A DNA stretch of 64,000 nucleotides, from the NCBI GenBank assembly GCA_026128865.1, contig JAHCJE010000004.1, positions 1 to 64,000 of the forward strand, given 5' to 3'. Under the pieces are notes generated by a model. The model was not told where the DNA came from, did no database searches, and was given only the letters and a program-made list of their open reading frames with translations. The position numbers and the translations under genes are program-made. Positions 57,645-64,000 of the stretch are shown one piece after another (the stretch's first letter is position 1; each line of letters opens with the position of its first letter). The stretch is from Phycisphaeraceae bacterium (GTDB taxonomy: Bacteria > Planctomycetota > Phycisphaerae > Phycisphaerales > UBA1924).

Positions 57645-59264
57645 TCAGTGTTGTTCTTCGGCGATGCGGAGGATGGCGCGGTAGTTCTCGCGGAACGCGC
57701 TGGTGTAAACGATGCGCAGGCGCGCGAGGACGGCGGGGTCGCGCCATGCGCCGCGGAGGACGCGGTAGTTCTCGGGCGTGAAGGGGAGGAGGGCGTCGTC
57801 GGGGCAGCGCGGCTCGGCGTCGCCGAAGAGGGACCGCCAGAGGCCGGCGACCTGGTCCGGCTCGGGGAAGGCGTAGAAGAGGCGCTCCATCTCGGCGAGG
57901 GATTCGGGGGGTGCGCCGCGGTCGCGCGCGCGGTGCATGGCGAGCCATGCGGCGCGGATGTCGTTGAGGTTGTCGACGGCGAACGCGCCCATCATGAGGC
58001 CGATCGCGCTGCGCCAGCCCGCGCTGGGCGTCGTCGAGGCGATGTCGAAGGGGTTGACCTTGTCGATGAGGAGTTCGGCGTAGCGGTCGTAGAAGTCGCG
58101 GCGGACGGGCATGCGCCGGAGTTCGTGGGTGGTGGGGCCGAGGGGACGCGCGTCGGGGCCGGGCGGGTTGGATGCGCCGGCGGGGGTGGTGACGGCGTGG
58201 AAGTTCCAGAGGGCCTGGCCCTCGTCGGTGAGGCAGAACTCGACGAATCGGCGGGCGAGATCGGGGCTGGGCGCGCCGTTGAGAATCGAGACGGGGTCGG
58301 CGTCGACGAAGACCGCGCCGGGGGGATCGGCGTAGCCGACGCGCGAGGTCTCGGGCGTCTCGTCCGGGCGCGTGACGACCTGGGCCTGGGTGCGGCCGTA
58401 GAAGTCGATGGCGAGTCCCGCGGCGGCCTCGCCCTGGCTGACGTCGATGGGGGGCTTGGTGGAGGAGTTGGTGAAGTAGCGGGTGTTTGCGCACATGGCG
58501 CGGAGGAGCCGCCAGCCGTCGTCCCAGCCGTAGCGGGAGAGGATGGCGTCGAAGGTGGTGGTGATGGAGCCGGACTGTCGTGGGTCGGCGAGCGCGATCC
58601 AGCCGGCGAGTCGAGGGTCGGCGAGTTCGTCGAAGGTTTCGAGGTCGTGGCGGCCGAGGAGACGGTGAACGGTGTCGCGGTTGTAGACGATGCCGAAGGA
58701 GGAGAGGGCGGTGCCGAGCCAGTATTGATCCGGGTCGTAGAGGAGGCCCGAGCCGATGGCGTTGTCGCCGTACCACTCGTCGAGGGTGCGCTGGTCGACG
58801 CCCGCGGGGTTGGACATCGGGACGGGGACTGGGGCGGCTGCGCTCGGGAGGGTGACGGAGACGCCGTCGCCGGTCTTGAGGCGGGTGTGGTCGTAGGAGC
58901 CGCCGCCGAACATGACGTCGAAGGTGATCGCGCCCGGGTGGAGGACGACGCGGCCGTCGGGCGTGGTGTCGTAGCGGCCGGAGGCGAGGGCGGCGTTGAA
59001 CTGGGCCTGGAGTTGCTTGAGGATTTCGGAGGTACCGCCGGGGCGTCGGTAGTCGATGCGGACGGCGCGGCCGTGCTCGCGTCGGTGCCAGCGGTCGAAG
59101 GCCTCGGCGAACTCCTGCTGAATCTGGCGGACGTGGGGTGTGATGACGATGAGGGTGAGGGCGTCGTCGCCCGGGGGGGGGGTGTCGCGGCGCGAGCCGA
59201 GGACGAGGGGTATGCCGAGGATGGCCGCGAGAGCGAGGACGACGATCGCGCGTCCGAGCGTCAT
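57645..59264 (-). CDS. ABC-type Fe3+-like solute-binding protein
   Basis: A 539-residue exported protein of the periplasmic binding class 2 (iron/thiosulfate) family. One N-terminal hydrophobic segment (about 6-23, IVVLALAAILGIPLVLG) is a signal or anchor. The two lobes contain VITPHVRQIQQEF, DVMFGGGSYDHTRLKTG, GSGLLYDPDQYWLGTALSSF, IALADPRQSGSITTTF and GAVFVDADPVSILNGAPSPD, in the order of such proteins. It is longer than usual (330-400 residues) because of a C-terminal helical extension. No ABC permease or ATPase is nearby, so the transport link is unproven. TAGACT is 6 nt upstream of the ATG. Confidence 0.85.
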   Translation of the reverse strand: MTLGRAIVVLALAAILGIPLVLGSRRDTPPPGDDALTLIVITPHVRQIQQEFAEAFDRWHRREHGRAVRIDYRRPGGTSEILKQLQAQFNAALASGRYDTTPDGRVVLHPGAITFDVMFGGGSYDHTRLKTGDGVSVTLPSAAAPVPVPMSNPAGVDQRTLDEWYGDNAIGSGLLYDPDQYWLGTALSSFGIVYNRDTVHRLLGRHDLETFDELADPRLAGWIALADPRQSGSITTTFDAILSRYGWDDGWRLLRAMCANTRYFTNSSTKPPIDVSQGEAAAGLAIDFYGRTQAQVVTRPDETPETSRVGYADPPGAVFVDADPVSILNGAPSPDLARRFVEFCLTDEGQALWNFHAVTTPAGASNPPGPDARPLGPTTHELRRMPVRRDFYDRYAELLIDKVNPFDIASTTPSAGWRSAIGLMMGAFAVDNLNDIRAAWLAMHRARDRGAPPESLAEMERLFYAFPEPDQVAGLWRSLFGDAEPRCPDDALLPFTPENYRVLRGAWRDPAVLARLRIVYTSAFRENYRAILRIAEEQH

Positions 59265-59289
59265 GGCGGCAGTCTAGGAGCCGCACAGT

Positions 59290-60390
59290 TCATGACTCTT
59301 CCAGGCTCCCGAACTCCGGCTCACCCACGGGCAGACCTGTACCTGTCACGGCCCGAACGATGCGGTCCGCGTGGACGTGTGTGTTCTCGATGAAATACCG
59401 CGCCCGCTCCTGCGAACCACCGCACGCCGTTCCCGCGACGAACACGCCGGGTACGTTCGTTTCCATGGTGCGTGGGTTGTGGGCAGGGCGCCGCTCCGGT
59501 CCTTCGAGCGCGACACCGAACGCCTCGAGGATGGTCGGATCCTGCACATAGCCGGTCATCAGCAGCACGAAGTCGGTCTCGACTACAGTCGGTGCGCTGC
59601 GCCCGCTGGCGTCATTGAGTACGACCGATCCATCGCGGATTTCTCGCACGACGGTGTGCGGCAGCCAGCCGATCTCGCCCTGTTCGATCAGCCACTCGAT
59701 TTCGGGTCGCAACCAGTGCTTCACCCGTTGCTCGTCGAGCCGCTCTCCGCGATAGGAGATGGTCACGCGCGCCCCCGCACGCCTGCAACGCAGCGCGGCC
59801 TCCACCGCGGAGTTCTTGCCGCCGACGATCAGAAGCCGCGTGCCGAAGTACTTGTGCGGGCCTTCGAAGAAGTGGCTCACGTGCGGCAGTCGCTCGCCGG
59901 GGACGCCGATCATTCGAGGCCTGTGCATGTTGCCGATCGCCAGCACGACACGTCGCGCACGATACTCCTCCCCTCCCTTGCCCTCGGCGGGATCGTGCAT
60001 CGCCTGTGCCCGCTCCAACTCCTTCTCCCCACCCACTCCATGCAGGCTTCTCGCGGTCCGAACGACGAACGCATCTCCGTCGCGTTCCACGCGCACGACG
60101 CGCCGGTACGATCGCACTTCAAGCCCGAACTGGCGAACGATCTCTCGCAGGTACGCCTGGTATTCCTCCCCGGTGATCTTGCCCTGATCGACGCTGGGGA
60201 TCGGAACGCCGCACAGGTTGAGCCGCTCCGGGCTGGAGAAGAACCTCGTCCGCGGCGCCCACCATCCGAACGTCGCGCCGATCTGTCCGGCCTCGACGTG
60301 CGAGTACGACACGCCGACGCCCTTCAGCCCCGCAGCGACCTCCAGCCCGATCGGCCCTGCACCCACAACGAGAACGTCGGATTCGTGCAT
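59290..60390 (-). CDS. YpdA/Bdr-like FAD-dependent disulfide reductase family protein
   Basis: A 366-residue flavoprotein. The FAD site is DVLVVGAGPIGLEVAAGLKG, the NAD(P)H site LLIVGGKNSAVEAALRC, and the C-terminal GVFVAGTACGG completes the FAD fold. The text ATFGWWAPRTRFFSSPERLNL matches YpdA (bacillithiol disulfide reductase) and its relatives. Firmicute YpdA has an active Cys in GGGPCG; here the same place is GAGPIG, as in a wider subfamily, so the thiol substrate is uncertain. TAGGCT is 6 nt upstream of the ATG and no Shine-Dalgarno is seen. It lies 26 bp downstream of the solute-binding gene on the same strand. Confidence 0.85.
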   Translation of the reverse strand: MHESDVLVVGAGPIGLEVAAGLKGVGVSYSHVEAGQIGATFGWWAPRTRFFSSPERLNLCGVPIPSVDQGKITGEEYQAYLREIVRQFGLEVRSYRRVVRVERDGDAFVVRTARSLHGVGGEKELERAQAMHDPAEGKGGEEYRARRVVLAIGNMHRPRMIGVPGERLPHVSHFFEGPHKYFGTRLLIVGGKNSAVEAALRCRRAGARVTISYRGERLDEQRVKHWLRPEIEWLIEQGEIGWLPHTVVREIRDGSVVLNDASGRSAPTVVETDFVLLMTGYVQDPTILEAFGVALEGPERRPAHNPRTMETNVPGVFVAGTACGGSQERARYFIENTHVHADRIVRAVTGTGLPVGEPEFGSLEES

Positions 60391-60434
60391 CGGGAAAGCC
60401 TACGCGAGGCTGCCCGATGAAACCCGCTCGTACC

Positions 60435-61277
60435 CTACTCGTCGTCGTCGGGCTCATCCTTCGGCTTGCGCTTCTTCTTCCTGGGCGGCTCGCCGGGGCC
60501 TGAGGCGAAGAAGCGGTCGGCGGCGAGCGTGCCGGAGCCGGTGCAGAAGAGCGACATCGCGCCGGCGAAGAGCGCGAACTGGAAGAACAGGTCTTTCCAC
60601 GCCGGGCCGTCGTGCCAAGCGTGGTCGGGGAGGAACCCGAGGAAAGTTTCGCCGGACTGGATGGCGGGTCCGAACTGCGTGAGCCACATCGCGCCGAGCA
60701 TGACGCCAGCGATGCTCAGCGCGCCGAGGCGCGTGAGCAGACCGAGGAGCACGAGCACGCCGCCGATGAGTTCGGTGAAGGCAACGGCGCGGGCGGCGTA
60801 GACCGGCCACGGGTCGAAGTCGCGCGAGCGGTCGAAGTCCGGCCAGAGCGGCATCTGCGGCTCGCTCGTCTCCGGGTGCAGCGGCGGATGCACCGCCGAG
60901 TGCAGGAAGAGGACGAGGCCGTTCATGCTGCGGACCCGCACCGGGTCTGGAAAGTCCGCGGCCGTGTACCGCGGCGGCTGCCACGCGGAGGCGAGTGCGT
61001 AGTTCGGCTGGGAGGCGAGCGTCGCGCCCGCGCCGGGGGCGCGCACAGTGCCGTCCTCTTCCGGCGGGGGAAGTTCCGGGACCGTCGGCGTGGTCGGCTG
61101 CGGGGCCGCGCCGGCGGGCTTGATGATGCCGTAGTTCGCCAGCAGAGCGGCCGACTCGCCCGAGACCTCCATGTCGTGGAAGACCTTCACCGCGCCGGCC
61201 ATCAGGAAGACGATGCCCAGGGCGGCCCGGAGGAACAGGGGGGCGAAGTTCAGGGCGACGGAGTCTCGGAATCGCAT
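60435..61277 (-). CDS. DoxX-family membrane protein with large insertion
   Basis: A 280-residue membrane protein with about four helices: FLRAALGIVFLMAGAVKVF at about 16-34, then LIGGVLVLLGLLTRLGALSIAGVML and a C-terminal FFQFALFAGAMSLF. This is the DoxX/DoxD pattern of quinone or thiol-linked oxidoreductase partners. Between helices 1 and 2 lies a Pro-rich insert of about 110 residues that doubles the usual length. The tail is a charged KKKRKPKDEPDDDE. The ATG at 61277 has GAGGTG upstream. Its function in planctomycetes is unknown; it ends 44 bp before the flavoprotein gene starts, so it could be the first gene of that operon. Confidence 0.82.
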   Translation of the reverse strand: MRFRDSVALNFAPLFLRAALGIVFLMAGAVKVFHDMEVSGESAALLANYGIIKPAGAAPQPTTPTVPELPPPEEDGTVRAPGAGATLASQPNYALASAWQPPRYTAADFPDPVRVRSMNGLVLFLHSAVHPPLHPETSEPQMPLWPDFDRSRDFDPWPVYAARAVAFTELIGGVLVLLGLLTRLGALSIAGVMLGAMWLTQFGPAIQSGETFLGFLPDHAWHDGPAWKDLFFQFALFAGAMSLFCTGSGTLAADRFFASGPGEPPRKKKRKPKDEPDDDE

Positions 61278-61380
61278 GGGCGCACCTCGAGCGTCGTTCG
61301 GAGCCGGCCGGGACCGTGCGGGCGCAGGATCGGCCCGTCTGTCTGTCGGGATCGGCCGATCGGGGTTTCGGGCATGATTG

Positions 61381-61495
61381 GAGGGGGTGGGGATGAGAGA
61401 GGAGAGGGGTGGGGATGAGAGAGGAGAGGGGTGGGAAGAGAGAGGAGAGGGGTGGGAAGGGAGAGGAGAGGGGTGGGAAGAGCGAGGAGAGCGGG
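61381..61495. repeat. Polypurine minisatellite
   Basis: Five imperfect copies of a 21-22 bp purine-rich unit; the GGGGT mark ends at 61388, 61410, 61432, 61453 and 61474. The strand is almost free of C over 100 bp. It lies between the DoxX gene and tRNA-Leu. Confidence 0.9.
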
Positions 61496-61611
61496 AGAGG
61501 GAGACGGGGCCTGCAAGACCCCGCCCCGGGATGGGGCAGGCCTCCGCCCCACAATCAAGCAGGCAGCGCCTGGGTGGCTGTCTGGTGTCGGGTCGTAGGA
61601 TTCGCAGAGAC

Positions 61612-61695
61612 GCGGGCGTGGCGGAACTGGCAGACGCGCGGGGTTTAGGTCCCCGTGGCCGCGAGGCCGTGCAGGTTCGACCCCTGTCGCCCGCA
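61612..61695 (+). tRNA. tRNA-Leu (anticodon TAG)
   Basis: The acceptor GCGGGCG pairs with CGCCCGC. The anticodon stem is CGGGG/CCCCG with loop TTTAGGT (anticodon TAG). A class II variable arm (TGGCCGCGAGGCCGT) is present. The T-arm is GCAGG-TTCGACC-CCTGT, with discriminator A. It is 84 nt; CCA is not encoded. Confidence 0.95.
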
Positions 61696-61745
61696 TTGCG
61701 ACGCTGCGCACCCGGCGAGGCAAGACGGCACCGGCTTGGTGCCCC

Positions 61746-62069
61746 TCATCTCCGATCCCGGCCGTCCCACCCGCGGATGGTGTGCATCCCGTAGATGCCG
61801 AAGGGAAGCCACGTGCCATCCCACGAGCCTTCCCCGTTTGGGTACGGCTCGATGAGGTCGGCCTTGGCAAACCGGCCCTCGCTCCCGTCCACGAACGCGA
61901 GGCCGATCCCGTCCTCGACGGTGCGAATCGGGAACCATCGCACCGGATGGACCTCCGTGATCAGCGCCTTCTGTGCTGGGAACGATGCACTGCTGAGCCA
62001 GCTGTGGCCCCGCTGGCTCGGGCCTGTGCGCGTCTCGGGTTCCCAGCGGGCTGCGGGGGATATGGTCAC
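61746..62069 (-). CDS. Small hypothetical protein at the end of a secreted-protein operon
   Basis: A 107-residue reading frame. GTG at 62069 follows directly after the TGA of the gene upstream, with no spacer. From about residue 25 the text looks like a folded protein (ALITEVHPVRWFPIRTVEDG, then GEGSWDGTWLPFGIYGMHTI). There is no signal peptide or recognised family. Composition and position support it; an antisense shadow cannot be excluded. It ends 50 bp before the convergent tRNA-Leu. Confidence 0.5.
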   Translation of the reverse strand: MTISPAARWEPETRTGPSQRGHSWLSSASFPAQKALITEVHPVRWFPIRTVEDGIGLAFVDGSEGRFAKADLIEPYPNGEGSWDGTWLPFGIYGMHTIRGWDGRDRR

Positions 62070-63374
62070 TCAACGCGGAGTTGTCAAATCGCTGAGGTAC
62101 AGCAATACGTCCAACGAATCGGTCGCGCCATCGTTGTTGTAATCCGCGTCGCCTGCGGCCCACCTCTGCATAAAGAGAACAAAGCCTTTGATCGGATCAT
62201 CCTCAAGAAATCCGAACTCTTCGAAGAGGCGGTCCTCAAGGCGCGCACGCTGCATCCGAACGTTCTCTCGCTCCAGATCGTTCGGCGCCAGATTCTCGAG
62301 TCTCTCGAGTGCAACGAGAGCCAAATCCGCACGGCCGAACCCCGCGGCACTCTGCAGAACCGAAAGCAGCGTTAGCTCAACGGACAGAATCTGACGATCG
62401 ATACGCCGACGGTCATCCCCGCCGTCGTCCGAAGCCGCTCGCTGTCGGATCGCGTCGAGCCGATCGAGCGCTTCCGCGGCCAGACTGAGCGACTCATATA
62501 CCCTTCCCTGAGCCTTGAGCGCTGAACCGAGCCTTTGAGCCACTGTCTCGACCGTCCAGACCTCCCCTGCCAGTCGTGGATCATCCCACAGGCCACGGAG
62601 TTCCGCCGCATACGCCTCCGTGGATCTGGTTGGATCACTGAGATCGGCGCGCACGAGCCGCAACCGAGCGACAGAGACCGCACCACCAACCACGTCCCAA
62701 GCATAGTCGCGGAGAATCTCGTCGATCGCGGCGATCCGCGACATCCTGTCGCCTCGACGCCCGTGCAAAGCCGCGGTTGCTTCGAGCGCTGACGCGACTG
62801 TATCGCGCCTGAAGAGGTTGCGGTTCGCAAGGATTCTTGCGTTCACACTCAGCGCCCCTTCCACATCACCGCGAGCCGAGAGCAACGACTGAAGCTGGGA
62901 GATGCCGCTGAGATAGCTGTCCGTAAAACGCCGCTTGAGGGATGGGTCGGCATCGTAGATCGCCAACTGCCGCTCGAACGCCCCTTGCGCCTGACGCGAC
63001 TGCCCGAGCACAAGCCAGTACTGCCCCTGCATCCTGAGTGCCGAGGCGAGATCGAAGCCGCTCTCCGGAGCCTCCACCACCAGATCCAACACGCGGATCG
63101 CCTCCACGTGCGCTCCCACTCGCGCAAGCGCAGCAGCGGCGCGGCGGAACAGATTGCTGTGCCCCGGCTGGCCCGATTCGCGCAACCGCAGCGCCTCATT
63201 CAGGTCTTCCGCGATCAGGGCGAGGTGCGCTTCCGGGCCGACAACCGCCATCCATTCGCCCTCCCCGACAGGAAGAGAGACTTCCTGCGGCTTCTCCGCC
63301 GCGGGTTGCAGACCGGAGTCGCCTTGTGCGTATGCACCGAGCGCGATCATCATCGCAAGAATCAACTTCGTCAT
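62070..63374 (-). CDS. Exported helical-repeat protein with half a dockerin-like module
   Basis: A 434-residue protein. The signal peptide TKLILAMMIALGAYAQ is followed by about 330 residues of amphipathic helices arranged like TPR units (ALRMQGQYWLVLGQSRQAQGAF, LEATAALHGRRGDRMSRIAAID). The C-terminus ends in one dockerin-type repeat, ADYNNDGATDSLDVLLYLSDL, without the closing cysteine seen in the window's other dockerin proteins. GGAG stands 9 nt upstream of the ATG at 63374 and 3 nt before the in-frame ATG at 63380; the former spacing is better. It follows the Cys-rich gene by 46 bp. Confidence 0.78.
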   Translation of the reverse strand: MTKLILAMMIALGAYAQGDSGLQPAAEKPQEVSLPVGEGEWMAVVGPEAHLALIAEDLNEALRLRESGQPGHSNLFRRAAAALARVGAHVEAIRVLDLVVEAPESGFDLASALRMQGQYWLVLGQSRQAQGAFERQLAIYDADPSLKRRFTDSYLSGISQLQSLLSARGDVEGALSVNARILANRNLFRRDTVASALEATAALHGRRGDRMSRIAAIDEILRDYAWDVVGGAVSVARLRLVRADLSDPTRSTEAYAAELRGLWDDPRLAGEVWTVETVAQRLGSALKAQGRVYESLSLAAEALDRLDAIRQRAASDDGGDDRRRIDRQILSVELTLLSVLQSAAGFGRADLALVALERLENLAPNDLERENVRMQRARLEDRLFEEFGFLEDDPIKGFVLFMQRWAAGDADYNNDGATDSLDVLLYLSDLTTPR

Positions 63375-63420
63375 GACCATCGTCTCCTGCTCGCGGGGGG
63401 GGCTTCTCGTTGTTGTAGGG

Positions 63421-64000
63421 TCAAGGGTCTGAATAGCAGCCGCAACACGGGGGATCGGGCAGCGGATCGCCGCAGAGTGGCTGACAGCACGCCTCACGGA
63501 ACATCCCGTCGTATTGTTCATCTGGAGGATCTGGTCCCCCACATTCAGGACGATGCGGGGCGTTCTGTGCAATCTGGAGACTGATCGCGTCCGCGTGTCC
63601 TTGTGCAACGCGCTCCCCGCACTTGGCTTCCAGCACCACAATGTAGCCCGGATGCACCGTGCATTCATAGTAGGCCACGGTTTCGGCTTCTACGACATAG
63701 CCGGCGACGTCCAATACCTCCCACGCCTCGCGCACTGCGACATTAGAGCAGTGGGAAACCCCGACGGCGAACTTCCGCGTCTCCGTGTACGTCTTACATG
63801 CGTTAAAATTGCCGCCTATATTAACACTCACATTAAGTTTCGCGAAGAGCGACGACAGCAGCCCGGTCTGTGCATCCACACTGACCGATGCGCTTACTCC
63901 CCAGCATACCTGCTCCTGGCGACTGTACTCGAACTCCAACTCCGTGCACGTGGCTCGCCACTCGCATGGACCGTAAAAGCAGTTGCACGCCTGATTGATT
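63421..64000 (-). CDS. Cys-rich, probably exported protein (N-terminus beyond window)
   Basis: The frame is open to the right edge and no start is visible within the window apart from an unlikely internal TTG. The visible 193 residues contain many cysteines, some in C-C, C-G-C and C-x-C patterns (CNCFYGPCEW, ACCQPLC, PCCGCYSDP), which suggests disulfide bonds outside the cytoplasm. The middle (VSASVSVDAQTGLLSSLFAK) is beta-strand-like. The local GC content falls below that of neighbouring genes. No family is recognised. It is first of three genes on this strand, followed by the TPR-like dockerin protein. Confidence 0.7.
   Translation of the reverse strand, partial: INQACNCFYGPCEWRATCTELEFEYSRQEQVCWGVSASVSVDAQTGLLSSLFAKLNVSVNIGGNFNACKTYTETRKFAVGVSHCSNVAVREAWEVLDVAGYVVEAETVAYYECTVHPGYIVVLEAKCGERVAQGHADAISLQIAQNAPHRPECGGPDPPDEQYDGMFREACCQPLCGDPLPDPPCCGCYSDP

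Noticed and set aside
57577-59286. A 569-codon minus-strand frame overlapping the solute-binding gene
   Set aside because: Extreme Arg/Pro content; the alternative frame has clear solute-binding motifs.
61381-61495. CRISPR or coding repeat
   Set aside because: Contiguous 21-22 bp units without spacers, polypurine, no plausible frame with a ribosome binding site.

Overview
The window is very GC-rich DNA from a planctomycete, most likely class Phycisphaerae. Three things point there: secreted proteins ending in a two-repeat dockerin-like module that closes on a near-terminal cysteine, PEP-CTERM surface proteins with a VPAPGT...RRRR tail, and sigma factors paired with membrane Ser/Thr kinases, one of them fused to WD40 repeats. 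The assignment rests on gene content alone. Both end genes are cut by the window: a membrane kinase on the left (C-terminus missing) and a Cys-rich secreted protein on the right (N-terminus missing).

Layout. 1-2.1 kb (minus): ECF-type sigma factor followed by a membrane Ser/Thr kinase. 2.4-10.5 kb (plus): coiled-coil protein, mreB-mreC-mreD, a GlmU-like protein and polA. 10.6-13.2 kb: a hypothetical gene divergent from arsR-arsC-arsM, which has a clear promoter and palindromic operator and no efflux pump in the operon. 13.3-15.8 kb (minus): prmC, a TAT-exported sugar isomerase-like protein and a hotdog thioesterase. 16-20.3 kb: GNAT, a P1B metal ATPase and gpsA. 20.4-25.9 kb: two dockerin-tagged subtilases and one dockerin-tagged unknown, around an MBL hydrolase. 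26-35.3 kb: tautomerase, PhnP-like MBL protein, a three-part serine hydrolase, an isolated atpG, a degenerate M16 peptidase and a UvrD-nuclease fusion. 35.4-41.6 kb: ppk1, a PTPS-III-like pterin enzyme, a phosphohexomutase, a small conserved-looking protein and glgP. 41.7-47.1 kb: tRNA-Ser, a tandem repeat, an hsp20 pair behind a sigma-54-like promoter, then an ECF sigma factor adjoining an anti-sigma/kinase/WD40 protein. 47.1-52.1 kb: two PEP-CTERM proteins, tRNA-Ala, a small gene and aspS. 52.3-55.9 kb: a tandem pair of 532-residue dockerin subtilases. 55.9-61.3 kb (minus): pyk, an orphan iron-type solute-binding protein, a YpdA-like flavoprotein and a DoxX protein. 61.4-64 kb: polypurine minisatellite, tRNA-Leu and a three-gene operon of secreted or unknown proteins.

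Themes. Many starts lack a Shine-Dalgarno but carry a TAnnnT box 5-9 nt upstream, which suggests frequent leaderless transcripts. Several short repeat families (long inverted repeats, a 14-nt tandem array, a small hairpin and an AT-rich repeat inside polA) lie between or within genes. Secreted proteins carry either of two C-terminal tags, dockerin-like or PEP-CTERM, but no cohesin or exosortase is present here.
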